A stretch of DNA of 64,000 bases from Curtanaerobium respiraculi (GTDB lineage Bacteria > Actinomycetota > Coriobacteriia > Coriobacteriales > Eggerthellaceae): assembly GCF_024609215.1 (NCBI RefSeq), contig NZ_JANIPD030000012.1:124001-188000 (forward strand), given 5' to 3'. A model generated the notes under the pieces. That model made no database searches. It had not been told where the DNA came from and was given only the letters and a program-made list of their open reading frames with translations. The translations under genes and the position numbers were made by a program. Below are positions 36,017 through 44,518 of this stretch, piece after piece (the stretch's first letter is position 1; every line of letters starts with the position of its first letter).

Positions 36017-38431
36017 ATGGATCGAACGGACGCGCAGTACATGCTTGCATTCGACACCGCCAACGAGGTCATCGCGTTGGGCTTGGGGTTGCTCGAACCG
36101 GCGACCAAGTCCGTTGCCTGCGTGGCAAGCGAACGCATTCCCGCGCACCGCGCCAGCAACACGCGGCTGCTTCCCGAGGTGGAGGCCCTTCTGGACGAGG
36201 CCGGCGTCACGCGTGGGCAGATCGCCTCGATCGCGTGCGGGCGCGGCCCCGGCTCGTTCACCGGCGTGCGCATCGCCATCGCGACGGCGAAGGGCGCGGC
36301 ATCCGCGCTGGAGGTTCCCCTCGTCGGGGTGAGCACGCTGGACGCCGTTGCGTGGCAGCTGCAGGCGGCGGGGTATCGCGGCGAGGCGCTGGTGCTCGCC
36401 GACGCGATGCGCAAGGAGGTGTACCCCGTCCGTTTCCGCCTCACGGATGAGGCGGCTATCCGGCTGGAGCCCGACACCGTCGTGAAAGCCGCCGTCGAAG
36501 CCGAGCGCATCGGCGCGCCGAGCGACGCCCCCTCCCTGCTCATCGCGGGCGATGCCCTCGAGAAGTACGCGGATCTGTTCGAGGGGCGCGGCGCATTCGC
36601 GCCTGCGGAGCTGTGGTCCGCCGAGGGGGCCGGCTTGCTCGCCGCCGTGCAGGCCGAATGGCGGCGCGACGCCTGCGATCCCTTGGACGGGCGCCGGCAT
36701 GATCCCGCCTTCCTGCTCCCCGTTTACACGCGCCTTTCCGATGCGGAGGAAAACGAACGCAAGCGCCTTTCTCAGGTCGATCCGCGAGATTTGCGAACCG
36801 GGGTTCAGCATGGTGCCTCGAACGCGAGCGCATGGATCGTGCGGCCTTTGGATGCTGCGCACGTGCCGCAGATTGCGGCGTTGGAATCCCAGATCATGGG
36901 ATCCGATGCCTGGAGCGAGCGTTTGGTTGCCGACGAGCTTCCCCAGTCGAACCGCACGTGGTGGGCCGCCTACGACAAGGAAAGCGATGAGCTCGTCGCC
37001 TATGCGGGTGGGATGATCGCCGCCGACCAAGTGCAGGTGCTGAAAGTCGGGACCGCGCCCTCGCATCGCCGCTGCGGGCTCGCGCGGGAACTGCTCTGCC
37101 GCGTTGCGGATGATGCTCGCGCCTTGGGGGCCATCGAGATGACGCTGGAGGTCCGCGTCGGCAACATCGGGGCCCAGGCGCTCTACCACGCCCTGGGATT
37201 GCGGGATGCCGGCGTGCGTCCCGGTTATTACAGCGACGGCGAGGATGCGCTGATCATGACCGGTTCCCTGCCCGGCTTGGGGCATGACGTGGCCGGGATG
37301 GAGCTCTTTTCCGTCACCGAGCGCGCCGCAGCCACGTCTGGGCAATCCCTCGATTCCGGCCTTTCGGAGGCGAACGGATTGCCGGAAGCCGTCCGGCCCC
37401 TGATCTTCGCCGTGGAAAGCAGCTGCGATGAAACCGCCGCCGCCATCATCGATGGGAACGGAACCATCCTCGCGGATACCGTCGCGAGCCAGATAGACTT
37501 CCATGCGCGGTTTGGCGGCGTGGTCCCCGAGATCGCAAGCCGCAAGCATGTTGAGGCGATATGCGGGGTCGCGCAAGTATGCCTGGAGCAGGCGGCGGCA
37601 CGCCTGGGGGTTCCCGCATTGCGCTTTGCCGACATGGATGCGATTTCATGCACCTACGCGCCCGGGCTCGTGGGCGCCCTCGTCGTGGGCGTCGCCTTCT
37701 CGAAGGCGGCTGCCTGGGGAGTGGGCAAGCCGTTCATCAGGGTCAACCATCTCGAAGGGCACTTGTATGCGAATAAGATCGCACGTGTCGACATCGCGCC
37801 GCCGATGGTGAGCAGCTTGGTTTCGGGTGGGCACACCATGCTCGTGCACGTGCGCGATTGGGGCGATTACCGAATCATGGGAAGCACCATCGACGATGCG
37901 GTCGGCGAGGCATTCGACAAGGTGGCGAAGGCGCTGGGCCTGGGGTATCCGGGCGGTCCCGTCATCAGCAGGCTCGCAGCCGAGGGTGATCCCAAGGCGA
38001 TCAAGTTCCCGCGGGCGATGCTGCACTCGGGAGATTTGCGCTTCAGCCTGTCCGGGCTGAAAACCTCCGTCATCACCTATATCCAAAAGCAGCGCGCGGC
38101 GGGAGGGAGGCTCGACCTTCCCGACATCGCGGCGAGCTTCCAGGCCGCCGTGGTGGACGTGCAGGTCGCGAAGGCGCGTACCGCCCTGAGGCAGACGGGT
38201 GCGCGGGAGTTCTGCTTGGGCGGAGGCGTTGCCGCCAACCCCGCGCTGCGCGCCGCGTATGAGAAGATGTGCGTGGATGAGGGCGTTTCACTGACGATGC
38301 CCCCGATGAGCGCCTGCGCCGACAACGCGGCGATGATCGCGCTCGTAGCGCTCGACCGCTACCGCGCAGGGAAGTTCAGCGACCTGGACGCCGATACCTT
38401 CGCGCACGCGAACCTGGAAGAAAGCTATTAG
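36017..38431 (+). CDS. tsaB-rimI-tsaD: Three-domain fusion TsaB-RimI-TsaD
   Basis: An 804-residue protein joining three normally separate proteins. Residues about 1-245 are TsaB (FDTANEVIALGL, CGRGPGSFTGVRI). Residues about 272-415 are a RimI-type GNAT acetyltransferase (LKVGTAPSHRRCGLARELL), which modifies ribosomal protein S18 in E. coli. Residues about 460-804 are TsaD (FAVESSCDETAAA, the metal-binding NHLEGH at about 576-581, SGGHTMLV), which transfers the threonylcarbamoyl group to A37. The fused TsaB and TsaD would be held at 1:1, as in the heterodimer. GGAGGCG lies before the ATG at 36017. Confidence 0.92.
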   Translation: MDRTDAQYMLAFDTANEVIALGLGLLEPATKSVACVASERIPAHRASNTRLLPEVEALLDEAGVTRGQIASIACGRGPGSFTGVRIAIATAKGAASALEVPLVGVSTLDAVAWQLQAAGYRGEALVLADAMRKEVYPVRFRLTDEAAIRLEPDTVVKAAVEAERIGAPSDAPSLLIAGDALEKYADLFEGRGAFAPAELWSAEGAGLLAAVQAEWRRDACDPLDGRRHDPAFLLPVYTRLSDAEENERKRLSQVDPRDLRTGVQHGASNASAWIVRPLDAAHVPQIAALESQIMGSDAWSERLVADELPQSNRTWWAAYDKESDELVAYAGGMIAADQVQVLKVGTAPSHRRCGLARELLCRVADDARALGAIEMTLEVRVGNIGAQALYHALGLRDAGVRPGYYSDGEDALIMTGSLPGLGHDVAGMELFSVTERAAATSGQSLDSGLSEANGLPEAVRPLIFAVESSCDETAAAIIDGNGTILADTVASQIDFHARFGGVVPEIASRKHVEAICGVAQVCLEQAAARLGVPALRFADMDAISCTYAPGLVGALVVGVAFSKAAAWGVGKPFIRVNHLEGHLYANKIARVDIAPPMVSSLVSGGHTMLVHVRDWGDYRIMGSTIDDAVGEAFDKVAKALGLGYPGGPVISRLAAEGDPKAIKFPRAMLHSGDLRFSLSGLKTSVITYIQKQRAAGGRLDLPDIAASFQAAVVDVQVAKARTALRQTGAREFCLGGGVAANPALRAAYEKMCVDEGVSLTMPPMSACADNAAMIALVALDRYRAGKFSDLDADTFAHANLEESY

Positions 38432-38443
38432 GGAAGGGGCTGC

Positions 38444-39193
38444 ATGACCGAGCAGACCATAGACACGGCAACCGGCCTTTCGGCACCCACCGAAATCAGC
38501 GAAGAGCGCGTGAAGCGCATCTTCACCGAGATTTCCGAGCAGTACGAGGAATTCAACCATGCGAGCAGCTTCGGCCAGGATCGTCGCTGGCTCGCCCACC
38601 TCGTCGACGCCGCGCCTCTGGACGTGAAAAGCGAGGTGCTCGACGTCGCGGGCGGTACCGGCGAGGTGACGTTCGCCATCTGCCGCCGTTCGCGGCCCGC
38701 CCATATCCTCCTGACCGACTTGACGAAGGCCATGCTCGACGTCGCCCGCAAGCGCATCGACGCGGGCGAGGGACGTGGCGTGCCCATCGACACCATGGTG
38801 GTCGACGCGCAGGACATGCCCTTCGAGGGCGAGCGCTTCGACGTGGTCACGATGGCGTACGGCATCCGCAACATGCCCGACCGCATGGCCGCTCTGCGCG
38901 AGATCCATCGCGTGCTCAAGCCCGGTGGAACCGCCGTCATCCTAGAATTCAGCCATCCTTCCCATCCGCTCGAGTCCGCCTTCTACCGCTTGTACCTGAA
39001 GGTGGGGATACCGGCTTGGGGGCAGCGTTTCACGGGAAATCGCGAGGACTTCGTCTACCTTGCGGATTCCATCAAGGCCTTCCCGGGTCCCGACAAGTTC
39101 TCCTCGATGCTGCGCGAGGCAGGATTTTCCAAGGTAACCTACGAAACCCACAGCTTCGGTGCAGTTGCCATCCACATTGCGACGAAACAATAA
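38444..39193 (+). CDS. Demethylmenaquinone methyltransferase (MenG/UbiE family)
   Basis: A 249-residue SAM methyltransferase of the UbiE/COQ5 family that adds the C-methyl group in the last step of menaquinone synthesis. The SAM motif is VLDVAGGTGEVTFAI; the family motif GIRNMPDRMAALREIHRVLKPGG is complete. GGAAGGGG precedes the ATG. It follows the TsaD fusion after 12 bases and precedes an amidohydrolase that could belong to quinone synthesis. Confidence 0.87.
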   Translation: MTEQTIDTATGLSAPTEISEERVKRIFTEISEQYEEFNHASSFGQDRRWLAHLVDAAPLDVKSEVLDVAGGTGEVTFAICRRSRPAHILLTDLTKAMLDVARKRIDAGEGRGVPIDTMVVDAQDMPFEGERFDVVTMAYGIRNMPDRMAALREIHRVLKPGGTAVILEFSHPSHPLESAFYRLYLKVGIPAWGQRFTGNREDFVYLADSIKAFPGPDKFSSMLREAGFSKVTYETHSFGAVAIHIATKQ

Positions 39194-39229
39194 TGCTAAG
39201 ATAGCGGGCACGCTATAAAGGAGGCAACC

Positions 39230-40594
39230 ATGCTGCTTTGCGCTGAATACGTCCTTCCCATCACGTCGGATCCCATCGAAAACGGCGCGGTGCTCGTCCG
39301 CAACGGCAAAATCGCCGATATCGGTTCGGCGCATCAGCTCAAAGCGCGCTACCCGCACGAGGAGGTGCGCGAAAACGATCAGGCGGCGATCATGCCCGGG
39401 CTCGTCGACGTGCATAGCCATGTGGAATTCAGCGTCCTACGCGGAATGGTCACGGATCTTCCGTATGCGCAGTGGCTCGAGAAAGTCATGCACATGTCCA
39501 GCACGCTGGATGCCGCCACGATGTACGATTCCGCCTTGGTGGGAGGACTGGAAATGCTCTCCTCGGGCATCACCTGCCTGGGCTCCACCACGCAGAGCGA
39601 GTCGACCGTGCGGGCGATCAGCGACCTGGGCTTGCGTGCCACGATCTACCGCGAGGTGGGCGCCATGGATGCGCGCCGCGTGGATTTCGCGATGCACCAA
39701 GCTGCCGAGGACATCGAGAAATGGCAGGGCGAGGTCGATTCCCGCCGCATGCGCATCGGCATCGCCTCGGCACCGCTCTACGATTGCCATCCCGCAATCT
39801 ACAGCCGCGTCGCGAAGTTCGCGGGCGACGGCCTTCCCGTCGCGCTGCATATAGCCGGAAGTCGCGAAGAGTATGATTTCATCAAGTTCGGCCGCAGCAC
39901 CTTCTCCGTCGACCGCATGAAGCGCCGCGGCTACGTGGAGGTCCCGCCCTGGCTGCCCACGGGCGCGACACCGGTGAACTATGCGCTCAACTGGGGCGCG
40001 TTCGAAGCGAAGAACGTCATGGCCATCCATGCCGTGCACGTGAAGGACGATGATATCCAGGTGCTGCGCCAGTACGATGTCGCCATCGCCTACTGCCCGC
40101 GTTGCAACGGGCTTCTGGGCATGGGCGTCGCCCCGCTGAGCGAGTACCTGAAAGCGGGCATGCGCATCGGCATCGGCACGGACAGTCCCGCCGCCACCGA
40201 CACGACCGACGTCTTTGCCGAGATGCGCACCGGCATGCAGCTGCAGCGGGCGACGGATCCCAAGCACTTCCTCACGTCCGACACCATGCTGGAAATGGCG
40301 ACCATGGGCGGCGCGAGGGTACTCGGCCTGGAAGACTCCATCGGAAGTTTGGAGGTCGGCAAGGCCGCGGACATCATCGCCATCGACCTGTCCGGCTCCC
40401 ACGCGACGCCCACGAAGGATCCGGTCGCCGCTGCCGTCAACACCGCCTCGGCATCCGACGTCGTCATGACGATGATCGATGGCGAGATTGTCTACGACAA
40501 AGGCGTTTGGAACGTGGATGTCGCCTTCGCGCAGGGGCTCGCCTGCATTGTCAAGGCGCGTTCCCGCCTGCGGTCCCTGAACGTGGACGAGTAG
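39230..40594 (+). CDS. Amidohydrolase, MTA/SAH or aminofutalosine deaminase type
   Basis: A 454-residue TIM-barrel metal hydrolase (COG0402). Metal ligands are in LVDVHSHVEFS, ALHIAGS and AIHAVH, and in GTDSPAATDTTD. The closest named activities are deamination of S-adenosylhomocysteine/methylthioadenosine and of 6-amino-6-deoxyfutalosine (MqnX). Placement directly after the menaquinone methyltransferase favours the second, since futalosine-route organisms need that deaminase, but no other mqn gene is in view. AAAGGAGG precedes the ATG. Confidence 0.75.
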   Translation: MLLCAEYVLPITSDPIENGAVLVRNGKIADIGSAHQLKARYPHEEVRENDQAAIMPGLVDVHSHVEFSVLRGMVTDLPYAQWLEKVMHMSSTLDAATMYDSALVGGLEMLSSGITCLGSTTQSESTVRAISDLGLRATIYREVGAMDARRVDFAMHQAAEDIEKWQGEVDSRRMRIGIASAPLYDCHPAIYSRVAKFAGDGLPVALHIAGSREEYDFIKFGRSTFSVDRMKRRGYVEVPPWLPTGATPVNYALNWGAFEAKNVMAIHAVHVKDDDIQVLRQYDVAIAYCPRCNGLLGMGVAPLSEYLKAGMRIGIGTDSPAATDTTDVFAEMRTGMQLQRATDPKHFLTSDTMLEMATMGGARVLGLEDSIGSLEVGKAADIIAIDLSGSHATPTKDPVAAAVNTASASDVVMTMIDGEIVYDKGVWNVDVAFAQGLACIVKARSRLRSLNVDE

Positions 40595-40615
40595 AGATTG
40601 ACAAGGATTCTATAT

Positions 40616-40816
40616 ATGGCTAAAAAGCAGAAGATGTCGAAAAAGCAACGCGAGGCTCGCCTGCAGGCGGCACAGGAACGTGAAGCGCGCGCTCTCGCGG
40701 AAAAGGAGCGCAAGGAGCGCCTTAAGAAGGTGGGGATCATCGTCGTGTGCGTGATCCTCGTGCTTGCCCTCGGGGTTCCAACCGTGGCGCTCAGCTTCCT
40801 GTCCGCTGGCGCCTAG
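40616..40816 (+). CDS. Small basic single-pass membrane protein
   Basis: A 66-residue protein. The first 40 residues are a charged Lys/Arg/Glu/Ala helix (KKQREARLQAAQEREARA), probably a coiled coil in the cytoplasm. A single transmembrane helix (VGIIVVCVILVLALGVPTVAL) ends close to the C-terminus. AAGGA lies ten bases before the ATG at 40616. It has no recognised family. Its position just before tatA may be fortuitous. Confidence 0.65.
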   Translation: MAKKQKMSKKQREARLQAAQEREARALAEKERKERLKKVGIIVVCVILVLALGVPTVALSFLSAGA

Positions 40817-40875
40817 CGTGCCCCTGCGATAGAATCGCATACGACTTTCATGCAATACGAGATAGAGGTGTACCG

Positions 40876-41562
40876 TTGTTCGGACTCGGTGCCAATGAAA
40901 TAGCCATCATCCTGCTGTTCGGGTTCCTTATCTTCGGCCCCGACAAGCTTCCCGGCATGGCCAAGACCGCCGGTCAGTTCATCGCCAAGTTCCGCAGCGC
41001 GCAGAACGAGATGAACAAGGTGATCAGGGAAGAAGTGTACGATCCCGACTCGGCTGACCCCTTCAAGAAGCCTTTGGACGCGGTTCAGAAGCTTGAGAAC
41101 GATGCCAAGAAGGAAGACCGTGCGGAAAGCTTCACGGAGCGGAAGGCCCGCTACGATAAGCAGCGCGCGGCACGCAAGGCAGCCGAGGCGCGCAAGGCCG
41201 AGGAAGAGGCGAAGAAGACGCAGGGGGGCGGCGAGGCCGCCGCTGACCCGTCTCCGAAGGCGGCGTCCGCCAGCGCCCCTTCGGGGAGCTCTGCGAAACC
41301 CAACCTGGCGGACGAGCTGTACGGTGTGGCTCCGGCGGCGAAGAAGCCGGCAGCCGCCGCTGCCGCCAAATCCCCAGCGGCCCCGCGGAGGGATGAGGCG
41401 CCCGCGCCCGTCCCGGCGACGTCGCCCGCGTCGGGCAAACCCGGTGCGAAAGCGGCGAGGCCCACGCCCGAAGCGGTCAAGCGCGCGATCGCCGCTAAGC
41501 AGGCGGCGGCACGGAATGCCGCTGCGAGAATGCCGGCTGCCTCGGTCGAGAAGGGAGAATAG
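40876..41562 (+). CDS. tatA: Sec-independent translocase TatA/TatB-type subunit
   Basis: A 228-residue protein starting with TTG at 40876, placed by GAGGTG at 40865-40870. Residues 1-20 are the short membrane helix (GANEIAIILLFGFLIFGPDKLPG) with the FGPDKLP hinge, then the amphipathic helix AGQFIAKFRSAQNEM. The remaining 170 residues are a long Ala/Pro/Lys tail, much longer than in ordinary TatA. It is followed two bases later by tatC. Whether it acts as TatA, TatB or both is not decidable here. Confidence 0.87.
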   Translation: MFGLGANEIAIILLFGFLIFGPDKLPGMAKTAGQFIAKFRSAQNEMNKVIREEVYDPDSADPFKKPLDAVQKLENDAKKEDRAESFTERKARYDKQRAARKAAEARKAEEEAKKTQGGGEAAADPSPKAASASAPSGSSAKPNLADELYGVAPAAKKPAAAAAAKSPAAPRRDEAPAPVPATSPASGKPGAKAARPTPEAVKRAIAAKQAAARNAAARMPAASVEKGE

Positions 41563-41564
41563 CC

Positions 41565-42416
41565 ATGCCTATCGGACCTGCGCGCATGCCCCTTTTCGAT
41601 CATTTGGGCGAACTGCGCATGCGTTTCGTGCGCATCGTGGTGTGCCTGCTGATCGCCATGTGCGTGTTCTACCTTGCAACGCCCACCATCGCCCAGCTGA
41701 TGCTGCAGCCCGTGGCGGAATTCATGCCCACCGACGCCGATGGCAACGTGGTGCTGAACGTGTTCGGCGCCTTCGATGCCTTCGCCGTGCGTTTCAAGAT
41801 CGCGATTTGGTCGTCGATCGTCGCGTGCGCGCCGGTCATCCTCTGGCAGCTGCTGGCATTCTTCCTCCCCGCCCTCAAGCCGAACGAGCGCAAGTGGTTC
41901 ATCCCCACATTCGCCGTTGCCTGCGCGCTGTTCATCGCTGGCACGGTGTTCTGCTATTTCATCATCCTCGATCCGGCGTTCCAGTGGCTCACCGACCAGG
42001 CGAGCGGATTCGCCACCGTTATGCCCGAGGCCGATAAATGGGTGGACATCATCATCAAGTTCGAAATCGGCTTCGGCGTTGCGTTCGAGCTGCCGCTGGT
42101 GGTGTTCTATCTGACGATTTTCGAGGTCGTGCCGTACGCCAAGCTCCGCGAAAGCTGGCGCGTGGTGTACATCACGCTGCTCACGCTCTCCGCTGTCATC
42201 ACGCCGGATGCCTCCCCCGTCACGATGATCCTCATGTTTGCTGCTATGCTTGCCCTGTATGAGGTCTCTCTGCTCGCGGCGCGCCTCGTCTTGGGCAAGC
42301 GCATCAAAGAGCAGAAGAAGGAGATGGAGGAAGAAGCCAAAGCCGATGCCGAATGGGAGGAAGAATGGTCCGAGCGGCAACGACGGCGTAAACTCGAGCG
42401 CGAGAAAGAGCAGTAG
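41565..42416 (+). CDS. tatC: Sec-independent translocase TatC
   Basis: A 283-residue core component that recognises twin-arginine signal peptides. It opens with MPLFDHLGELRMRFVRI, the TatC signature, and shows six hydrophobic segments; FEIGFGVAFELPLVVF and SAVITPDASPVTMILM are conserved. The last 50 residues are a charged Lys/Glu helix. AAGGGAG precedes the ATG at 41565; an internal ATG at 41586 is possible. hypA follows after three bases. Confidence 0.93.
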   Translation: MPIGPARMPLFDHLGELRMRFVRIVVCLLIAMCVFYLATPTIAQLMLQPVAEFMPTDADGNVVLNVFGAFDAFAVRFKIAIWSSIVACAPVILWQLLAFFLPALKPNERKWFIPTFAVACALFIAGTVFCYFIILDPAFQWLTDQASGFATVMPEADKWVDIIIKFEIGFGVAFELPLVVFYLTIFEVVPYAKLRESWRVVYITLLTLSAVITPDASPVTMILMFAAMLALYEVSLLAARLVLGKRIKEQKKEMEEEAKADAEWEEEWSERQRRRKLEREKEQ

Positions 42417-42419
42417 GCT

Positions 42420-42773
42420 ATGCACGAACTTGGTTTGATGACAAGCGTTATGGACGCGGTTCGCGGCGCGGCCTTGGAGGCGGGTGCCACGAAGGTCATC
42501 TCCATCGACATCTCGGTGGGCGAGATGACCGAGGCAATCGAGGAATGCCTGACGTTCGCTTACGATGCCCTGGCGGAACAGGAGGAGCTGTTCCACGGCA
42601 GCAAGCTGAATCTGAAGATGGTCAAGCCTCGCAGCCGGTGTTTGGAGTGCGGCGCCGAATACGGGCACGACCGCTTCCATATGTCCTGTCCCAAGTGCGG
42701 GAGCTTCGCCACCGAGCTCATCGCCGGTCGCGACCTGACGATTGATCGCGTGGAAATCGAAACCCCCGACTGA
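42420..42773 (+). CDS. hypA: Hydrogenase nickel incorporation protein HypA
   Basis: A 117-residue nickel chaperone. The nickel site is at the extreme N-terminus (MHELGLM, with His2), and the zinc site has two CXXC pairs (RCLECGAEY and SCPKCGS). It delivers nickel for [NiFe]-hydrogenase maturation with HypB, encoded next. Adjacency to tatA-tatC is biologically sensible because many such hydrogenases are exported folded through Tat. No hydrogenase structural gene is in the window. Confidence 0.93.
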   Translation: MHELGLMTSVMDAVRGAALEAGATKVISIDISVGEMTEAIEECLTFAYDALAEQEELFHGSKLNLKMVKPRSRCLECGAEYGHDRFHMSCPKCGSFATELIAGRDLTIDRVEIETPD

Positions 42774-42820
42774 TGCTATCCTTTCAGCTGATGGCCGAAA
42801 ATGATTTGAGAGGATACGCA

Positions 42821-43480
42821 ATGGAAAAAACGCTCGATATGCATGCCAAGCCGGTGCTGGATAAGAACAACCGCTTGGCGGAGGAGAACCGGAACCTGTT
42901 TGCCGAGAAGAAGGTGTTCGTGCTGAACATCCTGGCAAGCCCTGGAAGCGGGAAGACCAGCACCATCCTTGCCACCATCGAGGCGCTGCGCGACGAATTC
43001 AACATCGCCGTGATCGAGGGTGACATCGCGAGCAGCGTTGATTCCGAGAAGATCAAGCGGCAGGGCATCGCCGCGGTGCAGATCAATACCGGGGGCGCCT
43101 GCCATCTGGAGAGCAATATGATCGCCCGGGCAGTGGAGGTCTTGGATCTCGATGCGCTCGACCTCATCCTGCTGGAGAACGTGGGCAACCTGGTGTGCCC
43201 GACCGACTTCGACCTGGGCGAAAACGCCAAGATCATGATCCTATCGGTGCCCGAGGGCGACGATAAGCCCCTGAAATATCCGGGCGTCTTCCAGGTGAGC
43301 CAGGCGGTGGTATTGAACAAGATCGACACCATGCCCGTGTTCGATTTCGACCAAGGCGCCTTCGTCGATCACGTGAGGCAGCTGAATCCCCAAGCTCCCA
43401 TCTTCCCGATTTCCGCCACCAAGGGAACCGGCGTGGAGGCTTGGGCGGATTGGCTGGCCGAAAAGATCCGCGCGCTGTAG
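42821..43480 (+). CDS. hypB: Hydrogenase nickel incorporation GTPase HypB
   Basis: A 219-residue SIMIBI GTPase. Walker A is SPGSGKTST (about residues 40-48); the inter-subunit metal site Cys-His is in TGGACHLES; NKIDTMP gives guanine specificity. The N-terminus lacks both a His-rich nickel store and the CXXCGC motif of E. coli HypB. The ATG at 42821, with GAGAGG upstream, is preferred over one at 42773 that overlaps the hypA stop, because family members begin about here. Confidence 0.92.
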   Translation: MEKTLDMHAKPVLDKNNRLAEENRNLFAEKKVFVLNILASPGSGKTSTILATIEALRDEFNIAVIEGDIASSVDSEKIKRQGIAAVQINTGGACHLESNMIARAVEVLDLDALDLILLENVGNLVCPTDFDLGENAKIMILSVPEGDDKPLKYPGVFQVSQAVVLNKIDTMPVFDFDQGAFVDHVRQLNPQAPIFPISATKGTGVEAWADWLAEKIRAL

Positions 43481-43678
43481 GCGGGTTCCTCGGCGGACGC
43501 CTCAAGCCGCACTGTCGCGGGCGGGGCGATGTCGGGCGCCGGCCGCGAGCGGGGCGGCATGCCGTGCCGCCTTGCGAATGGGGCCGCCCCAAGGGGATCG
43601 GACGGGCGGTCGTCGGCTTCCGATGGGGCGTTCGTCCATGATCGCAGCCGATGCGGTATGGGGAAGGGAGACCGAAGC

Positions 43679-44518
43679 ATGGGCAAGATGGATAGCATGC
43701 AAGCGTACGATGCGTGCGTGGAAGCGCTCGCAGACTTTGCGAGAAACGCGGGGTTCTCCGCGGTGCTGCTGGGCCTGTCGGGCGGACTCGATTCCGCTGT
43801 GGTTGCGGCGATGTGCGCGGATGCGTTCGGCTCGGGGAACGTGCACGCCTATCTGCTTCCCGGACCGTATTCCACCGACCATTCGATTGCCGACGCCCAG
43901 GAGGAAGCCGACATCCTGGGGATATCCTCCCAGGTGATCTCTATCAAGGAGCCGTATGAGGCGTTTTCCCGCGTGCTCGCCGGCCCCTGCGGGGGGACGT
44001 TCGACGGCATGGCGAGCCAAAACACGCAGGCGCGGTGCCGCATGGTCTGCCTGATGGCGCTTTCGAACCGGTATGGATGGATGCTGGTGAACACGGGGAA
44101 CAAGAGCGAGGCCATGATGGGCTACAGCACATTGTACGGGGACACGGCGGGTGCGTTCGCCCCCCTTGGCGGGCTGTACAAGACCGACGTATACGCTGTC
44201 GCCCGCGCTCGGAACGCCCGGGCTGCCGCCGAGGGGGGCACGCCCCCGATTCCGCAGCACGTTCTGACGAAGCCGCCTTCGGCGGAGCTCGCCCCCGGTC
44301 AGAGGGACGAGGTTTCCCTGGGAATCGACTACGGCACGCTGGACAATATCCTCATCGGGCATTATGAAACCGGCCTGTCCGCGGCGGAATTGGCTGAAGG
44401 ATCGCTTTCCGGCATTCGCTCCGAGATGGAGATAGCCGCGATCATCCGGCGGGTCGATGGGAACGCGTTCAAGCGCGCGCTCGAGCCCCCGTTCCCCGGT
44501 GCCGCCTTCTACGGCTAG
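43679..44518 (+). CDS. nadE: NAD synthetase (ammonia- or glutaminase-free type)
   Basis: A 279-residue NadE that amidates nicotinic acid adenine dinucleotide. The PP-loop is GLSGGLDSAVVA; LVNTGNKSEAMMGYSTLYGD and APLGGLYKTDVY are family motifs. There is no N-terminal nitrilase domain, so it should use free ammonia. The start ATG at 43679 has AAGGGAG upstream; two further in-frame ATGs follow within 18 bases. The preceding 200 bases after hypB contain no gene. The stop overlaps that of the convergent gene by four bases. Confidence 0.9.
   Translation: MGKMDSMQAYDACVEALADFARNAGFSAVLLGLSGGLDSAVVAAMCADAFGSGNVHAYLLPGPYSTDHSIADAQEEADILGISSQVISIKEPYEAFSRVLAGPCGGTFDGMASQNTQARCRMVCLMALSNRYGWMLVNTGNKSEAMMGYSTLYGDTAGAFAPLGGLYKTDVYAVARARNARAAAEGGTPPIPQHVLTKPPSAELAPGQRDEVSLGIDYGTLDNILIGHYETGLSAAELAEGSLSGIRSEMEIAAIIRRVDGNAFKRALEPPFPGAAFYG

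Noticed and set aside
35354-37576. 740-codon minus-strand frame across tsaE and the TsaB-RimI-TsaD gene
   Set aside because: Shadow frame, no start site or domain.
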